A stretch of 64,000 nucleotides of DNA from Flavobacterium sp. CFS9 (GTDB taxonomy: Bacteria; Bacteroidota; Bacteroidia; Flavobacteriales; Flavobacteriaceae), in NCBI RefSeq assembly GCF_041154745.1, contig NZ_AP031573.1:3658001-3722000 (forward strand), given 5' to 3'. Under the pieces are notes generated by a model, which was given only the letters and a program-made list of their open reading frames with translations, searched no databases and was not told the DNA's origin. The position numbers were made by a program, and so were the translations under genes. Positions 36,584 through 44,998 of this stretch are shown in pieces. The number at the start of each line of letters is the position of its first letter. Position 1 is the first letter of the stretch.

Positions 36584-37443
36584 TTATTTAAATATTATTC
36601 CTAAGGATAGACCGAAACCAGTGAGATTATAGTAGCCATTGTTTTGAAATTCAGAAGTTTCAATTTAGGGTCGCTTGAGATTAATTTTCCTGATTTGGAA
36701 GAGATAGATGTTGATTTTGAATTTGTCGATGCACTATCAGAAGATCTGTAATATATAATATTGTTTCCAATTGGTGTTGGGGAGCCCTCCGGTAGTGATG
36801 GAACCAAATTTTCTTTAACTGTAAGTTCAGTTTTACTAAATGGATTTTCTGAAATATTTTTTGATGCCAGAAAATTTTTGAGAGTAGTGTAGGCTGTTTT
36901 ATCAGCAATAAATAAACCTACATCAGTATATTTATATATTGATTCGCCTATTTGTATTTCTCCATCAATATTTAGATAGGCAGCAAAAGTTTCGTCACTA
37001 ATCAATTCGTCAACTGATTCAAAAGGATCGTCATTTACGGAGGATTCAACAGAGGAATTAATTAATGCATTTTTTGATGTTGTACCTCGGGGGACTTGCA
37101 AATTTAATTTTTCCTTGTAAAGGTTAAATAGCATTTCCTCGTTTTCTTCTGTAACGATTGGTTTTAGTGAGAGAAACCCCTTTTTGTAGAAAGGGGTTAA
37201 TAAGTCACTTAGTTCCTCTTCAGGTAAACTAACATACTTATGATAGTATTGACTAAAAGATTCTTTAGACTGAAAATAAAGTCTTCCATCTTTTATTTCG
37301 ATTTCATTTTCTGTTAGTTGAGTTTTGTGTAATGAGTCATGTTTTTCATTTTCACATGAAGAGGAAAAAATAATGTATTGTAATAAAAACAGGATAGATA
37401 ACAAGTTTGATCTATCTGGGCTGAATGGCGGATAATGTCTCAT
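36584..37443 (-). pseudogene. Lipoprotein gene with probable 3' frameshift
   Basis: The open frame from ATG 37443 to the stop at 36601 encodes 280 aa with a lipoprotein-type start (LLSILFLLQYIIFSSSC) and an acidic, Ser-rich body; no known family. The last 13 codons look unnatural (TMATIISLVSVYP). In another frame, from about 36650 down to a TAA at 36584, the DNA reads ETSEFQNNGYYNLTGFG then LSLGIIFK, a good beta-strand terminus like that of the next gene. That stop is 2 bp before the next ATG, a normal operon spacing. A one-base indel near 36655-36670, real or a sequencing error, would explain this. Confidence 0.55.
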
Positions 37444-37468
37444 ATTTGAAAAATTGGCGTATACTTTT

Positions 37469-37476
37469 CAAATATA
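37469..37476 (-). promoter_or_regulatory. -7 element TATATTTG for the lipoprotein gene pair
   Basis: Exact TAnnTTTG on the minus strand 25 bases before the ATG at 37443. No CAA (TTG on the minus strand) at the best -33 distance. Confidence 0.45.
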
Positions 37477-37527
37477 ATTATTTTCTTACATTATTTAGAA
37501 TATTAAGTGTTTTTTTTACTGTTTTAA

Positions 37528-38505
37528 CTATTCGTATTTCGATTTACGTTTTCGTTCTTTCGCCTGATAATCGATTTCTTTTTGTTCCAGCTCGTTATCT
37601 TTATTCTTTTTGGCTCTGTCTTCTCGTTTAGTTTGCAATTGATTTTCTTTATAACGTCCATCATAGCGCCAGGAAACACCAACTCCTCCGTACAATATCG
37701 AAGGCGTGTTTTTGAAATTAGTGCTTATGGATGCATCCACCTGAAGGTTAGGGTTAATTAGGTAAGCAGCTCCACCACGAACAATGGCATCGCTGTAAAA
37801 ATCACTTTTGTATCCTTGATTTTCTAAAAAACCGGACCATTTGTCATTAAATCCACGTGTAAGAGTAAGCACATAGCCGTAGCTCGGGTAATCAGTCGAA
37901 ATATAATCGGCAATAATATTAGTTACGAAAACCCATTTTCCACCGCCAAATAGATTTTGAGTAATTAACATGACTTTTGGAGAAATACTTGATTGCGGAG
38001 AAAATGCATAAGGATTGTCTTTACCTACAAAATTAGCACCGGCAAATACCGAAACGGCGGGAATTAACTCATGCCAGTTAAAGCTGCGATTGGCTTTGTA
38101 GCTATAGATGTTAGCTTCTTTTTTGTAATTTTTATAGGGATCATAAATCAGATATTTGGCTCCTAAAACCGTTTGTCTGAAATTATTTTTTTTGTAACTC
38201 GTGTAAGGCGTATCAAAATTTTCCATTTGGTACTGTATGTCCGCAATAAGCTCCAGTTTTTCTAAAAAAGCCCCATAACGAATAGTCAGATCAGTACCAA
38301 AACCACTAGCGTCATAATCCAGTAAATTGTGTTTTTCTTTGATGCCATATACACCAAGTTCTGCCTGTATAACTGATTTTCCAACAGCATAGGCCGACAT
38401 TGTTTCACCGGGACGGTTTGAATTGATGACATCAGTGTACTGTGCAAAAAATAATTGAGGTAATAAACAAAGAGCTGCAGTAAAAAAGTTTTTATTTTTT
38501 AACAT
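37528..38505 (-). CDS. Outer-membrane protein, Phenol_MetA_deg-like
   Basis: A 325-aa exported protein with a signal peptide (KNFFTAALCLLPQLFFAQ). The body has many amphipathic strands (TDVINSNRPGETMSAYAVGKSVIQAELG, shown in part, then LTIRYGAFLEKLELIADIQY, GGAAYLINPNLQVDASI and GVGVSWRYDGRY). The NRPGET start and strand pattern fit the Phenol_MetA_deg family of outer-membrane barrels, often labelled transporters. A 35-residue highly charged tail (RAKKNKDNELEQKE...) follows the barrel. Cargo and role are unknown. Confidence 0.72.
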   Translation of the reverse strand: MLKNKNFFTAALCLLPQLFFAQYTDVINSNRPGETMSAYAVGKSVIQAELGVYGIKEKHNLLDYDASGFGTDLTIRYGAFLEKLELIADIQYQMENFDTPYTSYKKNNFRQTVLGAKYLIYDPYKNYKKEANIYSYKANRSFNWHELIPAVSVFAGANFVGKDNPYAFSPQSSISPKVMLITQNLFGGGKWVFVTNIIADYISTDYPSYGYVLTLTRGFNDKWSGFLENQGYKSDFYSDAIVRGGAAYLINPNLQVDASISTNFKNTPSILYGGVGVSWRYDGRYKENQLQTKREDRAKKNKDNELEQKEIDYQAKERKRKSKYE

Positions 38506-38541
38506 AAACGTGTTTTTGGATTAAAAAGTAATAACGCATTT

Positions 38542-38549
38542 CAAATGTA
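38542..38549 (-). promoter_or_regulatory. -7 element TACATTTG for the outer-membrane gene
   Basis: Exact TAnnTTTG on the minus strand 36 bases before the ATG at 38505. Confidence 0.45.
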
Positions 38550-38604
38550 CTATATTTTATTATTTATTTAAGATTGATATTTTAATTTTAAACGAGGGAT
38601 TTAT

Positions 38605-38612
38605 TAATTTTG
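38605..38612 (+). promoter_or_regulatory. -7 element TAATTTTG before the DUF4834 gene
   Basis: Exact TAnnTTTG. Its last three bases are the in-frame TTG that could otherwise be taken as the start codon of the gene, so translation must begin further on, at 38625 or 38631. Confidence 0.5.
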
Positions 38613-38624
38613 AAAAAAAATTAT

Positions 38625-38915
38625 ATGATCATGCAAGAAGCATCTTTTGTAAATCTGATTAAAACGATAATGTGGATCGTTGCGTTTTATTATATTTTTA
38701 AATTTTTAGCACGAATCTTTTTGCCGGTATTGGTAAAAAAAGCAGTAGAAAAAGCTGGAGAGAATTTTCAAAGACAACAACAATATAGTCAGGATAATAC
38801 ATGGCAAAGAACTAGTAATAATAACGATGAAATTATTATCGATACAGCCAATGCAAAAAAACCTCGTGAAACCAAAAAGGTTGGCGATTATGTTGATTAC
38901 GAAGAAATAGATTAA
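38625..38915 (+). CDS. DUF4834-family small membrane protein
   Basis: A 96-aa protein matching DUF4834: one N-terminal hydrophobic helix (LIKTIMWIVAFYYIFKFLARIFLPVL) shown across residues about 9-34, then a Gln/Asn-rich linker and an acidic C-terminus ending KVGDYVDYEEID, which is the family hallmark. Function unknown. Start ATG 38625 or 38631; the earlier TTG at 38610 falls in the -7 box. The YfhO gene follows 50 bp downstream. Confidence 0.75.
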   Translation: MIMQEASFVNLIKTIMWIVAFYYIFKFLARIFLPVLVKKAVEKAGENFQRQQQYSQDNTWQRTSNNNDEIIIDTANAKKPRETKKVGDYVDYEEID

Positions 38916-38965
38916 ATTTGTGACCTAGTTTATAGGATTCATCATTTAACCCAAACCAGCCTAAA

Positions 38966-41395
38966 TTGAAAATAGTAAATAAGTTCTATCCGCATGCCCT
39001 TGTTATCCTGGGCTTTATCCTCGTTTCTTTAATTTATTTTTACCCGGTTTTACAAGGAAAACAAATTTTCCAGTCGGATATTGCTCAATATACCGGAATG
39101 GCGAAAGAGCAAAACGATTTTAGAGCTGCAGAGCATTCTGAACCTTATTGGACCAATTCTGCGTTTGGAGGTATGCCGACTTATCAGCTTGGAGCGAATT
39201 ACCCAAATGATTTTGTGGGGAAATTAGACGATGCTTTGCGTTTTCTTCCTCGTCCTGCCGATTATTTATTTTTATATTTCTTAGGCTTTTACGGGCTGTT
39301 GCTGGTTTTAAAAACCGATCCTTTAAAAGCATTTATCGGGGCAATTGCCTTTGGTTTTTCGACTTACCTGATTATCATTCTTGGTGTAGGGCATAATGCA
39401 AAAGCCCATGCTATTGCTTATATGCCACTTGTTATCGCCGGATTCATACTTGTTTTTCAAAAAAAATACATTTGGGGTGGCCTGCTCACCATGTTTGCGG
39501 TTGCATTAGAAGTTAATGCCAACCACTTTCAAATGACGTATTATTTATTGATTTTCTTATTGATACTTTCAGCTTATTTTACTTTTAATTTTATCAAAGA
39601 GAAAGAATATAAACCGCTTTTAACCGCTATTGGTGTTTTGACCGTAGCCGGAATTTTTGCTATTGGTTCCAATGCCACTAATTTATTGGCAACTAGTGAA
39701 TATGCTAAATTTAGTACACGTAGCAACAGCGAATTGACTTTTAACCCTGATGGTTCTAAAAAGACCAACGAAAATGCACTAAGCCGTGAATATATTACCG
39801 AATATAGTTACGGAATTGCAGAAAGTTTTAACCTGATTGCTCCAAGACTTTTTGGAGGTTCAAATCATGAAAATGTAGGAACAGATAGCCGTATGTATTC
39901 CTTTATGATTGAGCAGGGAGTACCGTCAGAGCAGGCGCAGGATTTTGTATCGGGAATGCCTACGTACTGGGGAGATCAGCCTATCGTGGCAGCCCCGGCT
40001 TATATTGGAGTTGTGGTTTTCTTTTTGGCAGTTTTAGCTTTATTTATTGACGATCGAAGAATAAAATATGTATTTTTTACAGGAGCATTAGTGTCGCTAA
40101 TACTTTCCTGGGGGAAAAACTTCGCGTTACTGACAGATTTCTTTATCGATTATGTTCCAATGTACGACAAATTTAGAGCAGTGTCTTCGATTCAGGTTAT
40201 TTTGGAATTGTGCTTCCCTGTTTTGGCTGTTATGGGATTACAATCGTTTTTCAAAGCTAAAGAAGAGCCTAAATTACAGCAGAAAGCGCTGGTACAGACA
40301 GGAGTTTTTGGATTAGGCGTTATTTTGATTTTAGTATTTGCTAAAAGCATGTTTCATTTTACAGGCAGCAGTGACAATTATTTCTTAGAAAGTTACGGAC
40401 CTGCTTTTGTAGATGCTTTAAAAGAAGACAGAAAAAGTTTGTATTCTGCTGATTTATTGCGCTCAGGCTTTTTTATCGTGATTACTTTTGGAATCCTTTG
40501 GTTGTTCATTAAAAATAAAATAGCTCAAAATACTACTTTGATTATCGTTGGTCTTTTAATGATTTTTGATTTGTTTTTTGTCGATAAAAAGTACGTATCA
40601 GCCAAAGATTTTGTGAGTCCGGTACAAATTGCAGCACCATTTCAGGAAACACCTTCTGATGCTCAGATTTTAAAAGATACAACACATTACAGAGTTTTTG
40701 AAGTAAATGGCAACATGTCAAGTGCACGTGCTTCTTATTTTCATCACTCTTTAGGTGGATACCATGCTGCAAAACCAAGAAGAATACAACAACTTTTTGA
40801 TTATCAGATTGCAAAAAACAATGTCGAAGTTTTAGACATGTTGAATGTGAAATACATCATCCAAACGGATAAAGAAGGAAAAGAATTTCCAACTGTAAAT
40901 CCAAATGTTAACGGAAATGCATGGTTTGTCAGCACCGTTAAATTGGTAAATAAACCGGATGATGTAATGAAAGCATTAGATCATATTGATACTAAAACAG
41001 TAGCGGTTTTCAACGTTCGTGAGCATGAGGGTAAATTTAGAAATGCCCGAATGAAAAAACAGTGGGACACTACAGGAACCATTCAGGTAGTACAATACAA
41101 GCCTAATTACATCAAATACAAATCAAACAACGGAAAAGATGGTTTGGCTGTTTTTTCTGAAATCTATTATAAGAATGGATGGAATGCCTATATTGATGGC
41201 AAACTTACCGATCATTTTCCTGTAGATTATGTTTTAAGAGCTATGGAAATTCCGGGCGGTGAGCATACTATCGAATTTAAATTTGAACCTCAGGTGGTTA
41301 AAACAGGAAGTGTAATTACGTTGGCAAGCTGTATTGGAATGTTACTGCTTCTGGTTGGTGGGGTTTATTTTGAAAGGAAAAAGGCGAAAGCTTAG
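38966..41395 (+). CDS. YfhO-family membrane glycosyltransferase-like protein
   Basis: An 809-aa integral membrane protein of the YfhO family (GT-C-like fold), with about 12 membrane helices in the first 540 residues, a large extracytoplasmic domain (about 545-775) and a final helix (about 780-800). In Firmicutes YfhO helps glycosylate lipoteichoic acid; in Bacteroidota it is thought to add sugars to a lipid-linked or surface polymer. An early acidic motif, QSDIAQYTGMAKEQ, fits a GT-C first loop. The start is TTG at 38966, since no ATG lies before the first helix. The genes 0.6-3.4 kb downstream are also polysaccharide-related. Confidence 0.85.
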   Translation: MKIVNKFYPHALVILGFILVSLIYFYPVLQGKQIFQSDIAQYTGMAKEQNDFRAAEHSEPYWTNSAFGGMPTYQLGANYPNDFVGKLDDALRFLPRPADYLFLYFLGFYGLLLVLKTDPLKAFIGAIAFGFSTYLIIILGVGHNAKAHAIAYMPLVIAGFILVFQKKYIWGGLLTMFAVALEVNANHFQMTYYLLIFLLILSAYFTFNFIKEKEYKPLLTAIGVLTVAGIFAIGSNATNLLATSEYAKFSTRSNSELTFNPDGSKKTNENALSREYITEYSYGIAESFNLIAPRLFGGSNHENVGTDSRMYSFMIEQGVPSEQAQDFVSGMPTYWGDQPIVAAPAYIGVVVFFLAVLALFIDDRRIKYVFFTGALVSLILSWGKNFALLTDFFIDYVPMYDKFRAVSSIQVILELCFPVLAVMGLQSFFKAKEEPKLQQKALVQTGVFGLGVILILVFAKSMFHFTGSSDNYFLESYGPAFVDALKEDRKSLYSADLLRSGFFIVITFGILWLFIKNKIAQNTTLIIVGLLMIFDLFFVDKKYVSAKDFVSPVQIAAPFQETPSDAQILKDTTHYRVFEVNGNMSSARASYFHHSLGGYHAAKPRRIQQLFDYQIAKNNVEVLDMLNVKYIIQTDKEGKEFPTVNPNVNGNAWFVSTVKLVNKPDDVMKALDHIDTKTVAVFNVREHEGKFRNARMKKQWDTTGTIQVVQYKPNYIKYKSNNGKDGLAVFSEIYYKNGWNAYIDGKLTDHFPVDYVLRAMEIPGGEHTIEFKFEPQVVKTGSVITLASCIGMLLLLVGGVYFERKKAKA

Positions 41396-41430
41396 AATCG
41401 TTTTAAAATAGTGTTGAAATATCATTTTTG

Positions 41431-41438
41431 TATCTTTG
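41431..41438 (+). promoter_or_regulatory. -7 element TATCTTTG before the 54-aa ORF
   Basis: Exact TAnnTTTG 26 bases before the ATG at 41464. The nearest TTG (41414-41416) leaves only 14 bases of spacer, so the -33 half is unsure. Confidence 0.5.
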
Positions 41439-41463
41439 CTGTGTATTAGAAGGAAAGTAAACA

Positions 41464-41628
41464 ATGAAAGATAGCGTGTTAAATTTTGGTACTCCACAAG
41501 AGTTAGAAGCTAAAAGAATAGCGGAAATCAAGAAGCTTTCTTATCTGGAAAGATTAGAGAGGTTAATGGCTATTATTGAAGTTTCCTACACGATAAAAAC
41601 AGCTAGAATAATTCGATCTAAAAAGTAA
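41464..41628 (+). CDS. 54-aa protein coupled to a decayed nucleotidyltransferase
   Basis: A 54-aa ORF: starts MKDSVLNFGTPQELEAKRIA, then a charged amphipathic helix (EIKKLSYLERLERLMAIIEV) and a basic end (IIRSKK). It has its own -7 box and its stop codon TAA overlaps the next ATG by one base (TAATG), so translation of the next frame is coupled. The pair arrangement, small helical protein followed by a nucleotidyltransferase, recalls MNT/HEPN or other two-part systems, but I cannot name a family for this protein. Confidence 0.6.
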   Translation: MKDSVLNFGTPQELEAKRIAEIKKLSYLERLERLMAIIEVSYTIKTARIIRSKK

Positions 41629-41980
41629 TGAATGAGCAAATAATAGCTATTTGGAATAGTTTTTTTGAAAACAAAGTTAAAATCTTGGAGATTTTGAGAC
41701 CATTGAAACGATGCAGTTTATTTACGGATGGAGTGATTTTACATTAAATTATGGTTTGCGATTAGATATTATGACGGCTGTTAAGGGCTTAGAAGATAAA
41801 TCTTTCGCTTCTTTGTTAGAAGACGCTACAGTTGTAATGATAGGCGAGACTCCGGTTTATTTTATTGACTATGATAGTTTAATTGTTGCTAAAAAAGCCG
41901 CTAACAGACCGAAAGATATCTTAGATATTGAGGAGCTCGGAAAATTGAATGACGAAAAAGAAAAAAAAATAGTTGTATAA
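41628..41980 (+). pseudogene. Decayed DUF6036-like nucleotidyltransferase, internal deletion
   Basis: The N-terminal frame reads MNEQIIAIWNSFFENKVKIL from 41628, then runs out of frame and stops. The C-terminal part continues in another frame from about 41687: GDFETIETMQFIYGWSDF, LRLDIMTAVKGLEDKSF, then VYFIDYDSLIVAKKAANRPKDILDIEELGKL, ending at 41980. These two pieces match the ends of DUF6036/AbiEii-like nucleotidyltransferases. The middle, which should carry the Gly-rich loop and the Asp-x-Asp metal site, is missing. The break lies at about 41684-41687. The gene is therefore probably inactive, though the 89-aa C-terminal part could still be made from ATG 41711. Confidence 0.65.
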
Positions 41981-42004
41981 ACTTACTTCATAGCATAGCA
42001 TAAA

Positions 42005-43288
42005 TTGGAACAAAAAAAACTCTTAATCATTACTTATTATTTTCCACCGGCTGGAGGACCAGGTGTACAGCGTTGGTTAAAATTTGTAAAATACTTACCT
42101 GAATTTGGTATACAGCCGATAGTTTATGTTCCTGAAAATCCAACCTATCCCATTGTTGATGAAGGTTTGGTTAGTGAGATTTCTGATAAAGTAGTTGTGC
42201 TTAAAAATAAAATCTGGGAACCGTATCAGCTGGCTTCTGTTTTTTCCAAGAATAAAACAAAGAAAATTAGTTCCGGAATTTTTCCCCATAAGAAAAAACA
42301 AACTTTCTTAGATAAAACCTTTCTTTGGATTCGTGGAAATTTATTTATTCCGGATGCCCGCGTTTTTTGGGTAAAACCTTCAGTAGCTTATCTCGAGAGA
42401 TACATCAAAGAGAATGATATTGATACAATTGTTACTTCAGGGCCGCCACATAGTTTACATCTAATAGGCCTGGAATTAAAAGAAAAACTAAATGTAAAAT
42501 GGTTCGCTGATTTCCGTGATCCCTGGACTACCATTGGATATCACCAAGCCTTGCGTTTGTCAGACTATGCTGCTAAAAAGCATAAAAATCTGGAGCATAA
42601 AGTACTCAATAGTGCGGATACTATTATTGTGACAAGTAAAACTACAAAAGTAGAGTTTGAAGCTATCACCAATAAACCAATTTCGGTGATTACCAATGGT
42701 TATGACATCGAAAATGTAGAGAAACAAACGTTAGATGTTAAATTTACTTTGGCGCATATCGGATCATTTTTATCCGATCGAAATCCTCGATTTTTATGGG
42801 AATGTCTGGTAGAATTGCTTCAGGAAATACCTGAGTTTAAATCACATTTGGAAATCAAATTAATTGGAGCAGTAAGCCAGGAAGTACTGGATGCTATTAC
42901 AGAGTTTGATTTGAATGAATATTTGAATCTATTAGGATATGTTTCGCATCATGAAGCGATAGCGCACCAAAAGAAATCACAAGTTTTGCTTTTAATCGAA
43001 ATTAATTCTGAAGATACCAAAAGTATAATTCCGGGTAAATTGTTCGAATATATGGTATCAAATCGTCCAATAATAGCCATAGGACCTCAGGGGTCTGATT
43101 TTGCCGATATTATAAAAGAGACCAATACAGGAGTATTTTTTGATTATTCTGAAAAAGCGAAGTTAAAAAGTGTAATTTTGGACTTTTATAATCAGTTTTT
43201 AGAAGGGAAACTACAGGCCAATGGTGTTGGTTTACAACAATATTCCAGAAAGAATCTAACCAGGCAGTTAGCACAGTTGATTAACTAA
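42005..43288 (+). CDS. Glycosyltransferase family 4-like protein
   Basis: A 427-aa GT-B-fold glycosyltransferase. The N-terminal half has LLIITYYFPPAGGPGVQRWLKF (first 26 residues; donor/acceptor loop GGPGVQR), and VTSGPPHSLHLIGLELK; the C-terminal half has ITNGYDIENVE and SIIPGKLFEYMVSNRPIIAIGPQGSD (given in part), with the PGKLFEY-type NDP-sugar-binding motif. It likely adds a sugar to a surface polysaccharide or lipid-linked acceptor. The start is TTG at 42005. The flippase gene follows 40 bp downstream. Confidence 0.85.
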   Translation: MEQKKLLIITYYFPPAGGPGVQRWLKFVKYLPEFGIQPIVYVPENPTYPIVDEGLVSEISDKVVVLKNKIWEPYQLASVFSKNKTKKISSGIFPHKKKQTFLDKTFLWIRGNLFIPDARVFWVKPSVAYLERYIKENDIDTIVTSGPPHSLHLIGLELKEKLNVKWFADFRDPWTTIGYHQALRLSDYAAKKHKNLEHKVLNSADTIIVTSKTTKVEFEAITNKPISVITNGYDIENVEKQTLDVKFTLAHIGSFLSDRNPRFLWECLVELLQEIPEFKSHLEIKLIGAVSQEVLDAITEFDLNEYLNLLGYVSHHEAIAHQKKSQVLLLIEINSEDTKSIIPGKLFEYMVSNRPIIAIGPQGSDFADIIKETNTGVFFDYSEKAKLKSVILDFYNQFLEGKLQANGVGLQQYSRKNLTRQLAQLIN

Positions 43289-43325
43289 GCTAATCTGCAA
43301 TCTAAAATCTAAATTCAGAAATCCA
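43289..43325. repeat. CTGCAATCTAAAATCTAAA repeat
   Basis: This short gap carries CTGCAATCTAAAATCTAAATTC. Its reverse complement (TTAGATTTTGATTTTAGATTG type) is at 19838-19860, and related words are at 53905-53930. It is one of the small interspersed intergenic repeat words of this genome. Confidence 0.4.
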
Positions 43326-43328
43326 AAA

Positions 43329-44798
43329 ATGGGTATTGTTTTAAATCAGTCTTTCAAAAATACAATTATTACTTACATAGGTTTCGCAATTGGAGCCATT
43401 AATACACTTTATTTGTATCCTGTTTTTTTGGGTGCAACTTTTTATGGTTTAACTAATTATGTGACTTCTTGCGCGAATGTGATTATGCCATTATTTGCAA
43501 TTGGAATGCAAAATACCTTAGTTAAATTTTATTCACAATATCAAACAGAGGAAGAAAAATCCCGTTTTCTATCCTTTACGGTTTTGTTTCCTCTGCTATT
43601 AATAATTCCACTTTTGCTGATAGGTCTTGTTTTTTATGATGAGATTCTGTTCTTTTTGTCCAAAAAGAATGCGATTGTTAGAAGTTATATATGGTTAATA
43701 CCCTTTATTGGACTGTGTATGGCATATTTTGAAATTTTTTATGCCTGGTTGCGAGTAAATATGCATTCCGTTTTTGGAAACTTTGTAAAGGAAGTTGGCT
43801 TACGATTATTTTCATTATTTCTATTAATAGGTGTTTACTATAATTGGCTTAGTGTAGAAGGTTTTGTGTATGCAACGGCACTTTTATATTTTTTAGCATT
43901 CCTGATAACCATGTTATATGCATTTAGTATTCAGAAACCAACTTTTCAGTTTATGATACCGGCAAATACAAAAGATATCCTGATATATACTTTTTATATT
44001 ATTTTATCCGGAAGTGTTGCCAATTTGCTTTTGGATGGAGATAAAATGATTTTAAATCAATATATGCAGATTGAAAATATTGCTTTTTATTCTGTCGCTA
44101 CTTATATTGCCTTGGTTATTTCAGTTCCAAGCCGTGCTATGCATCAGATTGTATACCCAATTACGGCAAAATTAATGCATGATAACAAACATGATGAGTT
44201 GAACCAACTTTACAAAAAAACGTCAATAAACCTACAGATTGTGGGTGGTTTTGTAATGCTTTGCATATTTGTAAATATCGGTCAGTTATACGAGTTAGTT
44301 CCAAAAGAATATAGTGGTGGAATTGCAGTTGTATTTATGATTGGTTTGTCTAAATACTTTGATTTGATTTTAGGAAACAATAATGCGATCATTTTTAATA
44401 CTAAATATTACCGTATGGTGTTGTATTTAGGATTAATGCTGGTTGCGTTGACAGTAATTTTAAACATGATCTTTATTCCAATTTTTGGAATCTTCGGATC
44501 TGCTTTCGCTACTTTATTATCGATTACTTTATATAGTTTGGCAAAACTGCTTTTTGTGGTTAAAAGGCTTCATTTGTATCCTTTTACTATTCAAACAATA
44601 TATTCGATGTTAATTACATTTGCATTGTTTTTAGTGTTTTACTTTTGGGAATTCCCTTTTTATCAATTGGTTAGTATTGCTTTAAAATCAGTTTTGGTAA
44701 CTGTTTTATATGTTTATCTGAATTATAAGTTCAATATTTCTCCTGATATTAATAAGGTGATCGATACTATTTTAAAAAAAATCGGAATTAAAGTTTAG
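43329..44798 (+). CDS. Polysaccharide flippase, Wzx/MATE-like
   Basis: A 489-aa inner-membrane protein with 12-14 hydrophobic helices and the layout of the MOP flippase superfamily (Wzx, O-antigen export). Typical stretches are the opening GFAIGAINTLYLYPVFLGATFYG (in part), GDKMILNQYMQIENIAFYSVA in the middle and the polar break before helix 11 (FNTKYYRMVLYLGLML). It would flip lipid-linked sugar repeat units to the periplasmic face. It follows the glycosyltransferase by 40 bp and probably shares its transcript. Confidence 0.85.
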   Translation: MGIVLNQSFKNTIITYIGFAIGAINTLYLYPVFLGATFYGLTNYVTSCANVIMPLFAIGMQNTLVKFYSQYQTEEEKSRFLSFTVLFPLLLIIPLLLIGLVFYDEILFFLSKKNAIVRSYIWLIPFIGLCMAYFEIFYAWLRVNMHSVFGNFVKEVGLRLFSLFLLIGVYYNWLSVEGFVYATALLYFLAFLITMLYAFSIQKPTFQFMIPANTKDILIYTFYIILSGSVANLLLDGDKMILNQYMQIENIAFYSVATYIALVISVPSRAMHQIVYPITAKLMHDNKHDELNQLYKKTSINLQIVGGFVMLCIFVNIGQLYELVPKEYSGGIAVVFMIGLSKYFDLILGNNNAIIFNTKYYRMVLYLGLMLVALTVILNMIFIPIFGIFGSAFATLLSITLYSLAKLLFVVKRLHLYPFTIQTIYSMLITFALFLVFYFWEFPFYQLVSIALKSVLVTVLYVYLNYKFNISPDINKVIDTILKKIGIKV

Positions 44799-44998
44799 TG
44801 TATTTCTAAAGAGGAAGTAAAAGTAATTTTAATTTGAAACTGTTTTGTCTTTATATTTGTTAGAAAAGATAACGAATACCGATTGGATATTCAATATAGT
44901 CCAATAGCATTGTACTATTTTCATATTACATCGGCATTATATCAGAAAGGATGATACAAAATAGAAGTAAAATTGATATAACTTATTGCTGACAGTAT

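Noticed and set aside
37425..37631. Plus-strand 68-aa hydrophobic frame
   Set aside because: Spans the ends of two minus-strand genes and the promoter between them; looks like complement of coding DNA.
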